Shown here piece after piece: positions 24,808-34,621 of a DNA stretch of 64,000 nucleotides. The notes below the pieces were generated by a model. That model did not search any database. It saw nothing but the letters and a program-made list of their open reading frames with translations, and was not told the origin of the DNA. Both the position numbers and the translations under genes were made by a program. Every line of letters starts with the position of its first letter. Within the stretch, counting starts at the first letter, position 1. This DNA comes from DASUPK01 sp963782345. Lineage in GTDB: Bacteria > Actinomycetota > Thermoleophilia > Solirubrobacterales > 70-9. The stretch lies in assembly GCA_963782345.1 (NCBI GenBank), contig CAWAJF010000003.1, positions 186,001-250,000 of the forward strand, in the 5' to 3' direction.

Positions 24808-27354
24808 GTGGACGAGGAGCGCCGCAAGACCCTGGAGGCCACGACCCGCTGGGACCCCGGCGCGGTCGAGCAGCGCGTCTTCGAGCGCTGGATCAGGGGC
24901 GGCTGGTTCCATCCGGCCGCCGAGGGATCGCCGGAGGAGAACTTCTCGATCGCGATCCCGCCGCCGAACGTAACCGGCGCTCTCCACATGGGGCACGCGC
25001 TCAACGGGACGATTCAGGACGTCCTGGCGCGGCTCAACCGGATGCGCGGGCGCAACACGATGTGGATCCTGGGGACCGATCACGCGGGCATCGCCACGCA
25101 GTCGGTGGTCGAGAAGGAGCTCGCCAAGGAGGGAAGCGACCGCCGTGAGCTCGGCCGCGATCGGTTCGTCGAGAGGACCTGGGAGTGGCGGTACCGCTAC
25201 GGCAACACGATCATCGAGCAGTACAAGCGCCTCGGCGCCTCCTGCGACTACGACCGCGAGCGGTTCACGCTGGACGAGGGCTACGTGAAGGCCGTCTATC
25301 GGGTCTTCGCCGAGCTCTACGCGAAGGGCTGGATCTATCGCGACAACTACATGGTCAACTGGGATCCAGGGCTGAAATCCGCGATCTCCGACCTCGAGAT
25401 CGAGAACCGCGAGGTCACCGACACGCTGTATGAGATCGCCTACCCCCTCGAGGACGGCGGCGAGCTGATCGTCGCCACCGTCCGGCCGGAGACGATGCTC
25501 GCCGACACAGCGATCGCCGTCAGCCCCGACGACGACCGCTATCGGGACGTGGTGGGCAGGCACGCGGTCCTGCCGCTGGTCGAGCGCCGCCTGCCCGTGA
25601 TCGCCGACGAGCACGTCGATCCCGAGTTCGGCACCGGGGCCCTGAAGATCACGCCGGGCCACGACCCGAACGACTTCGAGATCGGCCGCAAGCACGATCT
25701 CCCGGCGATCAGCGTGATCGGCGAGGACGGGCTGATCACCGACGAGGCGCCGGAGCGTTTCCGGGGCATGACCGCGGCCGAGGCACAGAAGGCGGTCGTC
25801 GAGGAGCTGCGGGAGAAGGGCCTGCTCCGTGGAGAGGAGCCGTACAACCACACAGTGCCCTTCTCGCACCGCTCCGGCGAGCGGATCGAGCCCCTGATCT
25901 CGCTGCAGTGGTTCTGCCGGATGGACGAGATGGCGCAGAGGGCCGTGGACGTCGTCAACGATGGGACGGTCAGGATCATTCCCGACGGCGCGCGGCGCCA
26001 GTACCTCGACTCGATGGAGAGGATCCCGCCGTGGTGCATCTCCCGCCAGCTCTGGTGGGGCCACCGGCTGCCCGTCTGGTACCGCGGCGACGAGACCTAC
26101 GTCGGCGAGAACCCGCCCGAGGGGGACGGCTGGGAGCAGGAGGCCGACGTGCTGGACACCTGGTTCAGCTCGGCGCTCTGGCCCTACGCCACCCTCGGCT
26201 GGCCCGACACGACCGCCCCGGAGTTCAACGCCTTCTTCCCCACGGACGTGCTGGTGACGGCGCGCGACATCATCGCCCTCTGGGTCGCGCGGATGATCAT
26301 GACCTCGCTCGAGTTCACCGGCGAGGTCCCGTTCTCCGACGTGTACGTCCACTCCGTGATCCAGGCGCCCGACGGCCGGCGGATGTCGAAGAGCCTCGGC
26401 ACCGGCATCGACCCTCTCGACGAGATCGAGCAGCACGGCGCGGACGCGCTCCGCTTCGGGCTGCTCGCGATGACCTCCACGCAGGACGTTCGCTTCTCCC
26501 AGGCACGCGTCCAGCAGGGCCGGGACCTCGCCAACAAGATGTGGAACGCCTCCCGGCTCATCCTGATGGAGGCCAGGGACGACGTGGAGCCGCGTCCGGG
26601 AACGGCGAGGGTCGAGGACCGCTGGATCGCGTCTCGCCTCCAGCGGGCGACCCGCTCGGTGACCGACTCGATCGAGGCATACGACTTCGCCCACGCGGCC
26701 CTCGATCTCTACGACTTCTTCTGGTCCGAGCTCTGCGACTGGTATCTGGAGATCGTCAAGCCGCGGCTCTACGACGGCGACGAGGACGCCTCGGCAACGC
26801 TGCTCTGGACGCTCGAGCAGGTGCTGGCCCTGGCCCACCCCCTGATGCCGTTCGTCACCGAGGAGATCTACTCGTACCTGCCCGACCGGGCCTCGGAGGC
26901 GCTGGTCGTCCACTCCTTTCCGAAGGCCGACGACGCCCCGATCGACGAGGCGGCGGAGCGCGAGATCGGCGAGGCGATCGGGCTGACGCGGGCGCTCAGG
27001 CGCTGGCGGCAGCTCGCGGAGGTCCCCGTCAAGCAGGTCCTGGCCGCACGGGCCGACGATGCCAGGCCGCACGAGCTGGTCTCGAGGCTCGCCAAGGTCG
27101 AGTTCTCCGATGACGGCGGCGAGCCGATGGCGAGCGTCGGCGGCGTCGAGCTGCTCGAGACCGAGGGAGTCGACACCGACGCGGTCCGGGCGCGCATCGA
27201 GGAGCGCCGCGAGAAGCTTGAGGCCGAGGTGAGGCGCGGGGAGGGCAAGCTCGGCAACGAGGGGTTCGTCGCGAAGGCCCCGGCCGACGTGGTCGACGCC
27301 GAGCGCGAGAAGCTCGCCGCCTACCGGGCGGAGCTGGAAGAGCTGGGCGGATAG
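24808..27354 (+). CDS. valS: Valyl-tRNA synthetase
   Basis: The 848-residue class I synthetase charges tRNA-Val. It has the HIGH motif (PPNVTGALHMGHALNG), the CP1 editing domain (residues 200-330), the KMSKS motif (DGRRMSKSLGTGIDPL) and WFSSALWPYATLGWPD. An anticodon-binding helical domain and the C-terminal coiled-coil arm follow (RIEERREKLEAEVRRGEGKL, then FVAKAPADVVDAEREKL), typical of ValRS. The length is normal. The GTG start at 24808 follows AACATCGCC with no clear ribosome-binding site. folC begins directly at its end, as in many bacteria. Confidence 0.97.
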   Translation: MDEERRKTLEATTRWDPGAVEQRVFERWIRGGWFHPAAEGSPEENFSIAIPPPNVTGALHMGHALNGTIQDVLARLNRMRGRNTMWILGTDHAGIATQSVVEKELAKEGSDRRELGRDRFVERTWEWRYRYGNTIIEQYKRLGASCDYDRERFTLDEGYVKAVYRVFAELYAKGWIYRDNYMVNWDPGLKSAISDLEIENREVTDTLYEIAYPLEDGGELIVATVRPETMLADTAIAVSPDDDRYRDVVGRHAVLPLVERRLPVIADEHVDPEFGTGALKITPGHDPNDFEIGRKHDLPAISVIGEDGLITDEAPERFRGMTAAEAQKAVVEELREKGLLRGEEPYNHTVPFSHRSGERIEPLISLQWFCRMDEMAQRAVDVVNDGTVRIIPDGARRQYLDSMERIPPWCISRQLWWGHRLPVWYRGDETYVGENPPEGDGWEQEADVLDTWFSSALWPYATLGWPDTTAPEFNAFFPTDVLVTARDIIALWVARMIMTSLEFTGEVPFSDVYVHSVIQAPDGRRMSKSLGTGIDPLDEIEQHGADALRFGLLAMTSTQDVRFSQARVQQGRDLANKMWNASRLILMEARDDVEPRPGTARVEDRWIASRLQRATRSVTDSIEAYDFAHAALDLYDFFWSELCDWYLEIVKPRLYDGDEDASATLLWTLEQVLALAHPLMPFVTEEIYSYLPDRASEALVVHSFPKADDAPIDEAAEREIGEAIGLTRALRRWRQLAEVPVKQVLAARADDARPHELVSRLAKVEFSDDGGEPMASVGGVELLETEGVDTDAVRARIEERREKLEAEVRRGEGKLGNEGFVAKAPADVVDAEREKLAAYRAELEELGG

Positions 27355-27416
27355 CGCGATCCGACGAGATCCTGCGCCGCCGCGAGGTCCTTGGCTGGAA
27401 GCTCGGGCTGGAGCGG

Positions 27417-28589
27417 ATGCGCCGGCTCTGCACGCTGCTCGGCATGCCGCAGAACCGCTTCGCCTCGATCCACGTGGTCGGGACGAACGGCAAGACCTCC
27501 GTCACCCGGATGGCCGCCGCGCTGCTCGAGGCGCATGGCGTCTCGACCGGCGCCTACCTCTCGCCCCACATCCACTCGTGGCGGGAGCGGGTGATGGTCG
27601 GTGGCGAGCCGATCCCCGAGGAGGCGTTCGTCGGGGCGCTCGAGCGGGCCGAGCAGGCGGCCGAGGTCGCCGATCGCTCTGCCGGCGACGAGGGCCCGGT
27701 CACCCAGTACGAGCTGCTCACGGCCGCGGCGTTCGTGGCGTTCGCCGCGGCGCGGGTCCAAGACGCGGTGATCGAGGCGGGCCTCGGCGGCCGGCTCGAC
27801 GCCACCAACGTCATCCCGTCCAAGATCACGGTGCTCACGTCGGTCGGCCTCGATCACACCGAATGGCTGGGGGAGACGCTCGAGGAGATCGCGGCCGAGA
27901 AGCTCGCCGTGCTGCGGGACCACACGACGCTGATCGTGGGCGATGTCCCAGGCGAGGTGGAGCCGGTGATCCGGCGGGAGGTGGAGCGCCGTCACCCCCG
28001 GTTGGTGCGGGTCCGGGTCGACGGGGGGGGTGAGCCCGTCACCTACCGAGACCGCAACCTCGCCCTGGCGGAGTCGGCCACCGAGCTGGCCCTCGGCCGC
28101 ATCGATCCGGAGGCGGTGCTCGAGCTGCAGGGGATCACGATCCCCGGCCGCGCCCAGCTCGTCCCCGGCGACCCTCCCGAGGTCTTCGACGCCGCCCACA
28201 ACCCGGATGGCGCCAGAGCGCTCGCCGAGGCGCTCCCTGGGCTCGCCGGCGGCACCGAGGTCGTCTGCTGCCTGGCAGTCCTCGAGGGGAAGGACGCGAA
28301 CGGGATCATCGCGGGGCTCGCACCCGCCTGCTCGCATTTCGTCTGCACGGAGATCCCGCCGGATGCGATCGAGGGCTCAGGGCGGCCGGGCGGCCGGGCG
28401 CGGCCGGCGCTCGAGCTGGCCGCGCTCTGCGAGAAGGCGGGTGTGAGCGCCGAGGCGCTTCCCGATCCCCTCCAGGCATGGGCGCGAGCACGAGAGCTTG
28501 CCGGCGAGCGCGACGGGGTCGCGCTGGCGGCCGGCAGCCATTACCTTCTGAGCTGCATATGGACAGAGAGGCCCGCTCAGAGCTCCTGA
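27417..28589 (+). CDS. folC: Folylpolyglutamate synthase/dihydrofolate synthase
   Basis: The enzyme adds glutamates to folate. It carries the Mur-ligase P-loop VVGTNGKTSVTRM, the LSPHIHSWRERVMVGGE omega-loop region, EAGLGGRLDATNV, SVGLDHTEWLG and the C-terminal FDAAHNPDGARAL. From the first usual start (ATG 27417) the protein has 390 residues, but the conserved N-terminal helix lies upstream in the same frame (REVLGWKLGLERM). No ATG, GTG or TTG is available for it. The ATA overlapping the valS stop (27351) or the CTG at 27372 may be the true start. It forms an operon with valS. Confidence 0.93.
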   Translation: MRRLCTLLGMPQNRFASIHVVGTNGKTSVTRMAAALLEAHGVSTGAYLSPHIHSWRERVMVGGEPIPEEAFVGALERAEQAAEVADRSAGDEGPVTQYELLTAAAFVAFAAARVQDAVIEAGLGGRLDATNVIPSKITVLTSVGLDHTEWLGETLEEIAAEKLAVLRDHTTLIVGDVPGEVEPVIRREVERRHPRLVRVRVDGGGEPVTYRDRNLALAESATELALGRIDPEAVLELQGITIPGRAQLVPGDPPEVFDAAHNPDGARALAEALPGLAGGTEVVCCLAVLEGKDANGIIAGLAPACSHFVCTEIPPDAIEGSGRPGGRARPALELAALCEKAGVSAEALPDPLQAWARARELAGERDGVALAAGSHYLLSCIWTERPAQSS

Positions 28590-28678
28590 CGATGATGGGA
28601 CTGGTGGCCATCGTCGTCGCGGTGGTGATCCTGGTCTTCTTCGCCTTCGGCTATGTGTTCGGCCTGCTCTTCCTCTGA
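28559..28678 (+). CDS. Single-helix small membrane protein
   Basis: The 39-residue protein MDREARSELLTMMG... has one strong membrane helix (LVAIVVAVVILVFFAFGYVF) ending GLLFL. The start overlaps the folC 3' end by 31 bases. The charged N-terminus plus one helix is typical of short membrane proteins of unknown role. The hydrophobic run and the Asp/Arg N-terminus make chance unlikely. Confidence 0.6.
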   Translation: MDREARSELLTMMGLVAIVVAVVILVFFAFGYVFGLLFL

Positions 28679-28763
28679 CTCGCAGAGACGGCAAATCCAC
28701 GAACCCAGGCAGGGTTACACGCTCCCCTGAGGAAGTACGTACACTCGCGGCTCCCATTCCCCC

Positions 28764-29372
28764 ATGCCTCTAGGACTCTTCGGACTTGACGGAGGGGTTG
28801 GCCTGGTCGTCAACCTCCTCATCCTCTTCCTGGTCGTCGTCTATCTGGCGCTGATCTGGTGGACCTACCTCGATGCCCGCCGGCGGATCGAGGATCCGGT
28901 GCTGATCGCGTGCGCGACGGCCGCGTCGGTCTTCCCGCTCCTGGGCACGGTCGTCTACACGATCCTGCGCCCGCCCGAGTACCTCGAGGATCGCGAGGAG
29001 CGCGAGCTCGAGCTGCGAGCGGCCGAGCTCGAGCTGCGGCAGCGCATCGAGCAATCCTGTCCGCACTGCGAGTACCCGGTCGAGCGCTCCTACCTGCGCT
29101 GCCCCAACTGCGAGCGGCGCCTGCGCAATCCATGTCGCAAGTGCCACAAGCCTCTCGACCCCCGCTGGGGAATCTGCCCCTATTGCGAGACCGAGGTCCG
29201 CAAGCAGCAGCGCCCGGGGCGCGAGACGCGACGCGACCGCCCCCGTGCCGGCCGCGCTCCCGGACAGCGCCCGTCGGGCGCTTCCCGTTCGGACGGTCCC
29301 ACCCGCCGCCAGGACCGCCCCGCGGTCGGGGCGACCCGGCCCCCGCAGCGCCCGAGCGGCTCGAGCCGCTGA
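28764..29372 (+). CDS. Membrane protein with double zinc ribbon and basic tail
   Basis: The 202-residue protein has an N-terminal membrane helix, about residues 12-34 (LVVNLLILFLVVVYLALIWW), and a second hydrophobic stretch at 47-66. An acidic helix follows (DREERELELRAAELELRQRI), then two zinc ribbons with CPHC, CPNC, CRKC and CPYC. The last 50 residues are Arg/Pro/Gly-rich and probably disordered. The design (anchor, stalk, zinc ribbons) suggests protein or nucleic-acid binding at the membrane; nothing more can be said. The basic tail favours RNA or DNA contact. Confidence 0.75.
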   Translation: MPLGLFGLDGGVGLVVNLLILFLVVVYLALIWWTYLDARRRIEDPVLIACATAASVFPLLGTVVYTILRPPEYLEDREERELELRAAELELRQRIEQSCPHCEYPVERSYLRCPNCERRLRNPCRKCHKPLDPRWGICPYCETEVRKQQRPGRETRRDRPRAGRAPGQRPSGASRSDGPTRRQDRPAVGATRPPQRPSGSSR

Positions 29373-29424
29373 CGGCTCGCGGGCGGCTTCTTTTCGCCAG
29401 GCGAAAGGAACTCGCCCCAACCGT

Positions 29425-30276
29425 CTACCTACGCGCACGAAGCAAAGCCCGAACGGTCTTGGCGACCTCGTTTGCGTTGCCGGTGACTTGCCGCCACGTG
29501 AAGCGGATCACGCTGTAACCGAGCACGGCGAGCCGGGCATCCCGGGCGCGATCTTCCTCGAAGGCCGGACGCGTTCGGTGGGCTTTCCAGCCGTCAACTT
29601 CCACGATCAGGGACGCATCGGCCCAGAGAAAGTCCACGAGGTAGCGATCGATCGAGACGTTCACATCCGGCTGGGGAAGGCGATGGCGCCGGCAGAGGGA
29701 GAGCATTCTGTCCTCGAGTTCGGACCGCGCCCCGTCGCCTCTCTCTTGATCGCCGATGTTGAGACGCCGGAACTCCGCCTCTCGGACGGCGGCCGCGAAC
29801 TGGGCTGGCGAAAGGAGGGGACGAACGTCGGCGAGCGTTCGGGCGGGCGTCGTCACCGGGATGGCGTTGCGGCGGGTGCAATCTGAGGACGGCAGACTCT
29901 TCGGACGATGAACCCGAATCCCGCAACGTCCGGCTCGACCTGCTCTGCCCGGAATGCTGACGTCGACGACTGACGCAGTCGAACCGGTGTGCTGTCCGAG
30001 TCCCCATAGAAACGCCGCGCTGAGATGGCTGAGCACCGCCCCGTCGCCGCAGGCGAGTACCGCCGCCATCCATCTGCCGTCGCTGCTCAGTGCCGGGTGG
30101 CCGACGGCATAGACACCGCGATGAATGCGGTGTAGGCACCGGCCGTTCAGCCGGGATATAGCGGCAGGGGAGCATCCGGCGGAGCGCAGCTCGGTCAACG
30201 AGATCACGCCGTGTTGGTTGCTCGCGATCTCGGCGATCACCGCGTCCCGGCGCTGTGGGGCGACTTCGTTCCGCAC
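29425..30276 (-). CDS. AbiEi-like antitoxin domain fused to DUF559 nuclease-like domain
   Basis: The 283-residue protein starts with an AbiEi-type winged helix (VIAEIASNQHGVISLTELRS, CSPAAISRLNGRCLHRIHRG, VYAVGH). The C-terminal part resembles DUF559/Vsr-like restriction folds: SELEDRMLSLCRRHRLPQPD, YLVDFLWADASLIVEVDGWK, DRARDARLAVLGYSVIRFTW. The acidic residues in VDFLWAD and VEVDG are the likely metal site. Such proteins are common, often solitary, in actinomycetes and their activity is not established. No AbiEii toxin is next to it. It converges on the zinc-ribbon gene and is divergent from ndk. Confidence 0.85.
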   Translation of the reverse strand: MRNEVAPQRRDAVIAEIASNQHGVISLTELRSAGCSPAAISRLNGRCLHRIHRGVYAVGHPALSSDGRWMAAVLACGDGAVLSHLSAAFLWGLGQHTGSTASVVDVSIPGRAGRAGRCGIRVHRPKSLPSSDCTRRNAIPVTTPARTLADVRPLLSPAQFAAAVREAEFRRLNIGDQERGDGARSELEDRMLSLCRRHRLPQPDVNVSIDRYLVDFLWADASLIVEVDGWKAHRTRPAFEEDRARDARLAVLGYSVIRFTWRQVTGNANEVAKTVRALLRARR

Positions 30277-30378
30277 AACGAAACAAAGCCGCCCCGGCGC
30301 CTGATCTCACCCCCCTTCATCGCCGATTCTCGGTTTTCGCGACGCCCCACCGGCCGATTCCTGTACCGTGCCGCGGCC

Positions 30379-30789
30379 GTGGCCGACGAACGCACGCTCA
30401 TCCTCGTCAAGCCCGACGCATTCGAAAGGCGCCTGACCGGTGAGGTCATCGCCCGGTTCGAGCGCAAGGGGCTTCGCCTCGTCGCGCTGAAGCTGATGCA
30501 GGCCGACGTCGAGATTGCGAACGTTCACTACGAGGAGCACACGGACAAGCCGTTCTTCGGAGAGCTCGTCGAGTTCATCACCGGCGGGGAGCTGGTGGCG
30601 ATGGTCCTCGCGGGGCCGAACGCGGTGAAGGCCGCCCGCCAGGTGATCGGCGCAACGGACCCGATCGAGGCTGACGCGGGATCGATCCGCGGCGAGTTCG
30701 GCACCGAGGTCACCTTCAACCTCGTCCACGGCTCGGACTCGCCGGAATCGGCTGAGCGCGAGATCGGGATCTGGTTCCCCGAGCTGTAG
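30379..30789 (+). CDS. ndk: Nucleoside diphosphate kinase
   Basis: The 136-residue enzyme equalises NTP and dNTP pools. It starts VADERTLILVKPDAFERRL and contains GEVIARFERKGLRLVALKL and IRGEFGTEVTFNLVHGSDS with the phosphorylated His, then AEREIGIWFPEL. Length and motifs are canonical. GTG 30379 is chosen because the family begins here; the upstream open frame is not conserved. TACCGT at 30364-30369 is a possible -10. Confidence 0.96.
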   Translation: MADERTLILVKPDAFERRLTGEVIARFERKGLRLVALKLMQADVEIANVHYEEHTDKPFFGELVEFITGGELVAMVLAGPNAVKAARQVIGATDPIEADAGSIRGEFGTEVTFNLVHGSDSPESAEREIGIWFPEL

Positions 30790-30857
30790 GGGCCACCGGG
30801 CGGCTGCACTTCATCAGTCGGGTCGCGGTTGCGCGCGTTCTCGCATCAACGGCCGTA

Positions 30858-30886
30858 GGCCGAAGCGACTTATGCTGGGCGGCCGC
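30858..30886 (+). repeat. Dispersed repeat A, copy 2
   Basis: GGCCGAAGCGACTTATGCTG then GGCGGCCGC. It shares the CCGAAGCGACTT and GGGCGGCCGC blocks with copies at 17663 and 47617. The TATGCT inside it (30871-30876) may be the -10 of maf. Confidence 0.6.
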
Positions 30887-30888
30887 TC

Positions 30889-31482
30889 GTGGCCCCGAAA
30901 CAGATAATCCTCGCTTCGGGTTCGCCGCAGCGTAGGGCGCTGCTCAAAGAGCTCGGCGTGGACTTTCGTGCGATCGCCCCGGACGTCGAGGAGACGAGCG
31001 AGGGGGAGCCGCGACCGGTGGTGCTGGCCAATGCGCTCGCCAAGGGGCGTGCGGTGGCGGCGCGACGCCGCCGGGGGACCCTCGTGATCGCCGGCGACAC
31101 GGAGGTCGTGGTCGACGGCCGGGTCGTCGGCCAGCCGGGATTCGAGGGCGAGGCGCGCTGGTGCCTCGAGACGCTCTCGGGCCGCGATCACGAGGTCCTC
31201 GGAGCCCTGGCGCTGCTCGGTCCCGATCGAGTGGACGGCGAGCTCACCGTCCGGACTGGGGTCGAATCCACGCGCGTCACCTTCGGAGACCTCGGCCAGG
31301 AGCTGATCGACCGCTACCTCTCAAGCGGCGAATGGCGTGGACGGGCGGGCGGCTATGCGGTGCAGGGGCTCGGCTCGGCGCTCGTCGACCGAATCGAGGG
31401 CGACGTCTCCAACGTGATCGGCCTTCCGGTCCGGCTGCTGCTCCGGCTCGCTCCCGAGCTGGCGGTCACCAGCCCGCAGTGA
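30889..31482 (+). CDS. maf: Maf-family nucleotide pyrophosphatase
   Basis: The 197-residue protein hydrolyses modified or non-canonical nucleoside triphosphates. Motifs are IILASGSPQRRALLKELG, ANALAKGRAVA, the catalytic GDTEVVVDGRVVGQP and GYAVQGLGSALVDRIEGD with SNVIGLPV. The start GTG 30889 directly follows repeat A. Maf genes commonly lie next to mreB, as here, which links it loosely to cell shape and division. Confidence 0.95.
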   Translation: MAPKQIILASGSPQRRALLKELGVDFRAIAPDVEETSEGEPRPVVLANALAKGRAVAARRRRGTLVIAGDTEVVVDGRVVGQPGFEGEARWCLETLSGRDHEVLGALALLGPDRVDGELTVRTGVESTRVTFGDLGQELIDRYLSSGEWRGRAGGYAVQGLGSALVDRIEGDVSNVIGLPVRLLLRLAPELAVTSPQ

Positions 31483-31541
31483 CTCGGAGCGGCGGCGACG
31501 CCGCCGCCACTTCTGATGGGCGGGTGCGCCTGGGCGTAGAT

Positions 31542-31584
31542 CCGGCGGCGGTGTTCGTGGCCGCCGCAGATGAGGCGAAGCCGT
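31542..31584 (+). repeat. Dispersed repeat B, copy 2
   Basis: CCGGCGGCGGTGTTCGTGGC continuing CGCCGCAGATGAGGCGAAGC, matching 24730-24770. It lies in the maf-mreB interval, upstream of the proposed mreB promoter. Confidence 0.65.
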
Positions 31585-31612
31585 CTACCGACCGGCCTAG
31601 AAATCCCCCATT

Positions 31613-31640
31613 TTGGGCATTTAGAGCCAGCCGCTAGGCT
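31613..31640 (+). promoter_or_regulatory. Likely promoter of the mreB operon
   Basis: TTGGGC (31613-31618), 16-bp spacer, TAGGCT (31635-31640), about 30 bp before the mreB start in a relatively AT-rich stretch. Confidence 0.4.
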
Positions 31641-31669
31641 GGGCGCAGATCGGCCAAAACTGCACTTTG

Positions 31670-32710
<1,041 letters not shown>

Positions 32711-32737
32711 AGGGCGGGCTGAGGAAGGGACACGGCC

Positions 32738-34621
32738 ATGTATCTCCTGCAGCGTCCCGAGGACATCCCGCCGCGTCTGAGCAATCGCCTCAACGTCCGT
32801 ATTGCCGTTCTGGTCGCCGTGGTGGTGGCGGCAGTCGCGATGGTGCTGCTGCGGCTCTGGTCCCTACAGGTGCTGGACGGGGAGCACTACCGCGCCCTGG
32901 CCCGCGACCACGGCGTGCTCGATGTCCGCGTCCACCCGCCTCGCGGCGAGATCCTCGACCGCGACGGGAGGGTGCTCGTCGACAACCGGACCGTGATGAG
33001 CCTCGAGATGCGGCCCTCGGACATGCCGAGCGACCCGGCGGAGCGGCGCGCGGAGCTCCGCCGACTCGGCAATCTGCTCGGCCTCTCGCAGCGGGCGATT
33101 CGCCGCAGGGTCCGCGAGACGCCCCAGTACGCCGGCTACCCGGTCGTGCTCCGCCAGGGCGTCGACCGGCGGCTGCTCTTCTACATGCTCGAGAACCAGG
33201 GCCGCTTCCCCGGCGTCAGCGTCGAGCGCACCTACGTCCGCGACTACAAGGACGGGTCGCTGGCGGCCCATCTCCTGGGATTCGTCGGCCAGGTGAGCCC
33301 GCGCCAGCTGAAGCGCCCGGCATACCGCGATCTGCGCCCCGGCGACGTCATCGGCCAGTCGGGCGTCGAGTACAGCTACGACCGCTTCCTGCGTGGAACG
33401 CCCGGCAGCCAGCGGCTTCAGGTCGACGCGCTCGGCCGTCCCAGGGGACAGCTCGGCAGCCGGCCCGCGCGTGCCGGCGACAACCTGCGGCTGACGCTCG
33501 ACGCCGGGCTGCAGGAGGTGGGGGAGCAGGCGCTGCGAGCGAAGGGCCTACCCGGCGCGTTCGTGGCGATGAACGTCCACACCGGGGCGATTCTCGCGAT
33601 GGGCTCGTATCCGACCTACGACCCGTCCTTCTACACCCGTCCGCACACGAAGGCCGAGTACGACGCCTTCGGGAGCCGGCCGGGCGATCCACTCGTCGAC
33701 CGTGCCGATCAGGGCGGTTATCCGACCGGCTCCGCCTTCAAGCCGATCACGGCGACGGCGGCGCTCGAGGACGGGCTGATCGAGCCCGGCACGGTCTTCG
33801 ACGACACCGGCTCGCTCGACATCGGCGGATTCGTCGTCCACAACGCCGGCGGCGCCGCCAACGGCCCGATCGACATGAGCACGGCGATCAAGGTCTCCTC
33901 GGACGTCTACTTCTTCAATCTCGGGCTCCACGCGGAGGCCAGCGGGAAGCACGGCCAGATCCAGGACTGGGCACATAGGTACGGCCTGGGCGAGAACCCG
34001 GGAATCGACCTGCCGGGGGCGAGCGCGGGGCTGATCCCGACGCCGGCCTGGCGCGACCGCGTCTATCGCAGCCACGACAACCCGTACATCGACCGCCCCT
34101 GGAACCAGGGCGACAACGTCAACCTCGCGGTCGGTCAGGGAGACGTGATGGTGACGCCGCTGCAACTCGCACGGGCCTACTCCGCCCTCGCCAACGGCGG
34201 CACGCTGGTGAGGCCACACCTCGGGGGCCGGATCGTGGACGTCCACGGCAGGACCGTGCGCCGGATCAAGCCGCCGCCGAAGCGGCATCTGCACATCTCC
34301 GACGGGACCCGGAACGTGATCCTCGGCGGGATGGAGCGGGCGGCGATGGAGCCCGGAGGGACCTCCTACTCGGTGATGGGCGGCTTCCCGTTCCCCGTCG
34401 CCGGCAAGACCGGCACCGCCGAGCGCGGCGCGGGCCGGCAGGACCAGTCCTGGTACGGGGTGATCGCGCCCTACCGAGACCCGCAGATCGCGGTCACCGT
34501 GACGGTCGAGCGTGGTGGCTTCGGGGTCGAGTCGGCAGCTCCGATCGCCCGGGCGATCCTCGAGCGCTACTTCCACCTCGGCGGCGGTGGGGCGAGCGGC
34601 TCCGCCGCGGGGACCGGGTGA
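32738..34621 (+). CDS. mrdA: Penicillin-binding protein 2 (first copy)
   Basis: The 627-residue class B transpeptidase cross-links sidewall peptidoglycan. It has one membrane helix (VRIAVLVAVVVAAVAMVLLR, about 20-39), the pedestal domain (PPRGEILDRDGRVLVDNRT), and a transpeptidase domain. That domain carries the catalytic Ser in PTGSAFKPIT, the SxN-type SSDVYFFN and the KTG motif in VAGKTGTAERG. Length is normal. It lies between mreB and rodA, and its TGA overlaps the rodA start. A second, clearly homologous copy lies at 37288; both have complete active sites. Confidence 0.96.
   Translation: MYLLQRPEDIPPRLSNRLNVRIAVLVAVVVAAVAMVLLRLWSLQVLDGEHYRALARDHGVLDVRVHPPRGEILDRDGRVLVDNRTVMSLEMRPSDMPSDPAERRAELRRLGNLLGLSQRAIRRRVRETPQYAGYPVVLRQGVDRRLLFYMLENQGRFPGVSVERTYVRDYKDGSLAAHLLGFVGQVSPRQLKRPAYRDLRPGDVIGQSGVEYSYDRFLRGTPGSQRLQVDALGRPRGQLGSRPARAGDNLRLTLDAGLQEVGEQALRAKGLPGAFVAMNVHTGAILAMGSYPTYDPSFYTRPHTKAEYDAFGSRPGDPLVDRADQGGYPTGSAFKPITATAALEDGLIEPGTVFDDTGSLDIGGFVVHNAGGAANGPIDMSTAIKVSSDVYFFNLGLHAEASGKHGQIQDWAHRYGLGENPGIDLPGASAGLIPTPAWRDRVYRSHDNPYIDRPWNQGDNVNLAVGQGDVMVTPLQLARAYSALANGGTLVRPHLGGRIVDVHGRTVRRIKPPPKRHLHISDGTRNVILGGMERAAMEPGGTSYSVMGGFPFPVAGKTGTAERGAGRQDQSWYGVIAPYRDPQIAVTVTVERGGFGVESAAPIARAILERYFHLGGGGASGSAAGTG

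Noticed and set aside
24451..27072. Minus-strand open frame of 873 codons opposite valS
   Set aside because: Antisense shadow of valS; composition is that of the reverse of biased codons and no motif is present.
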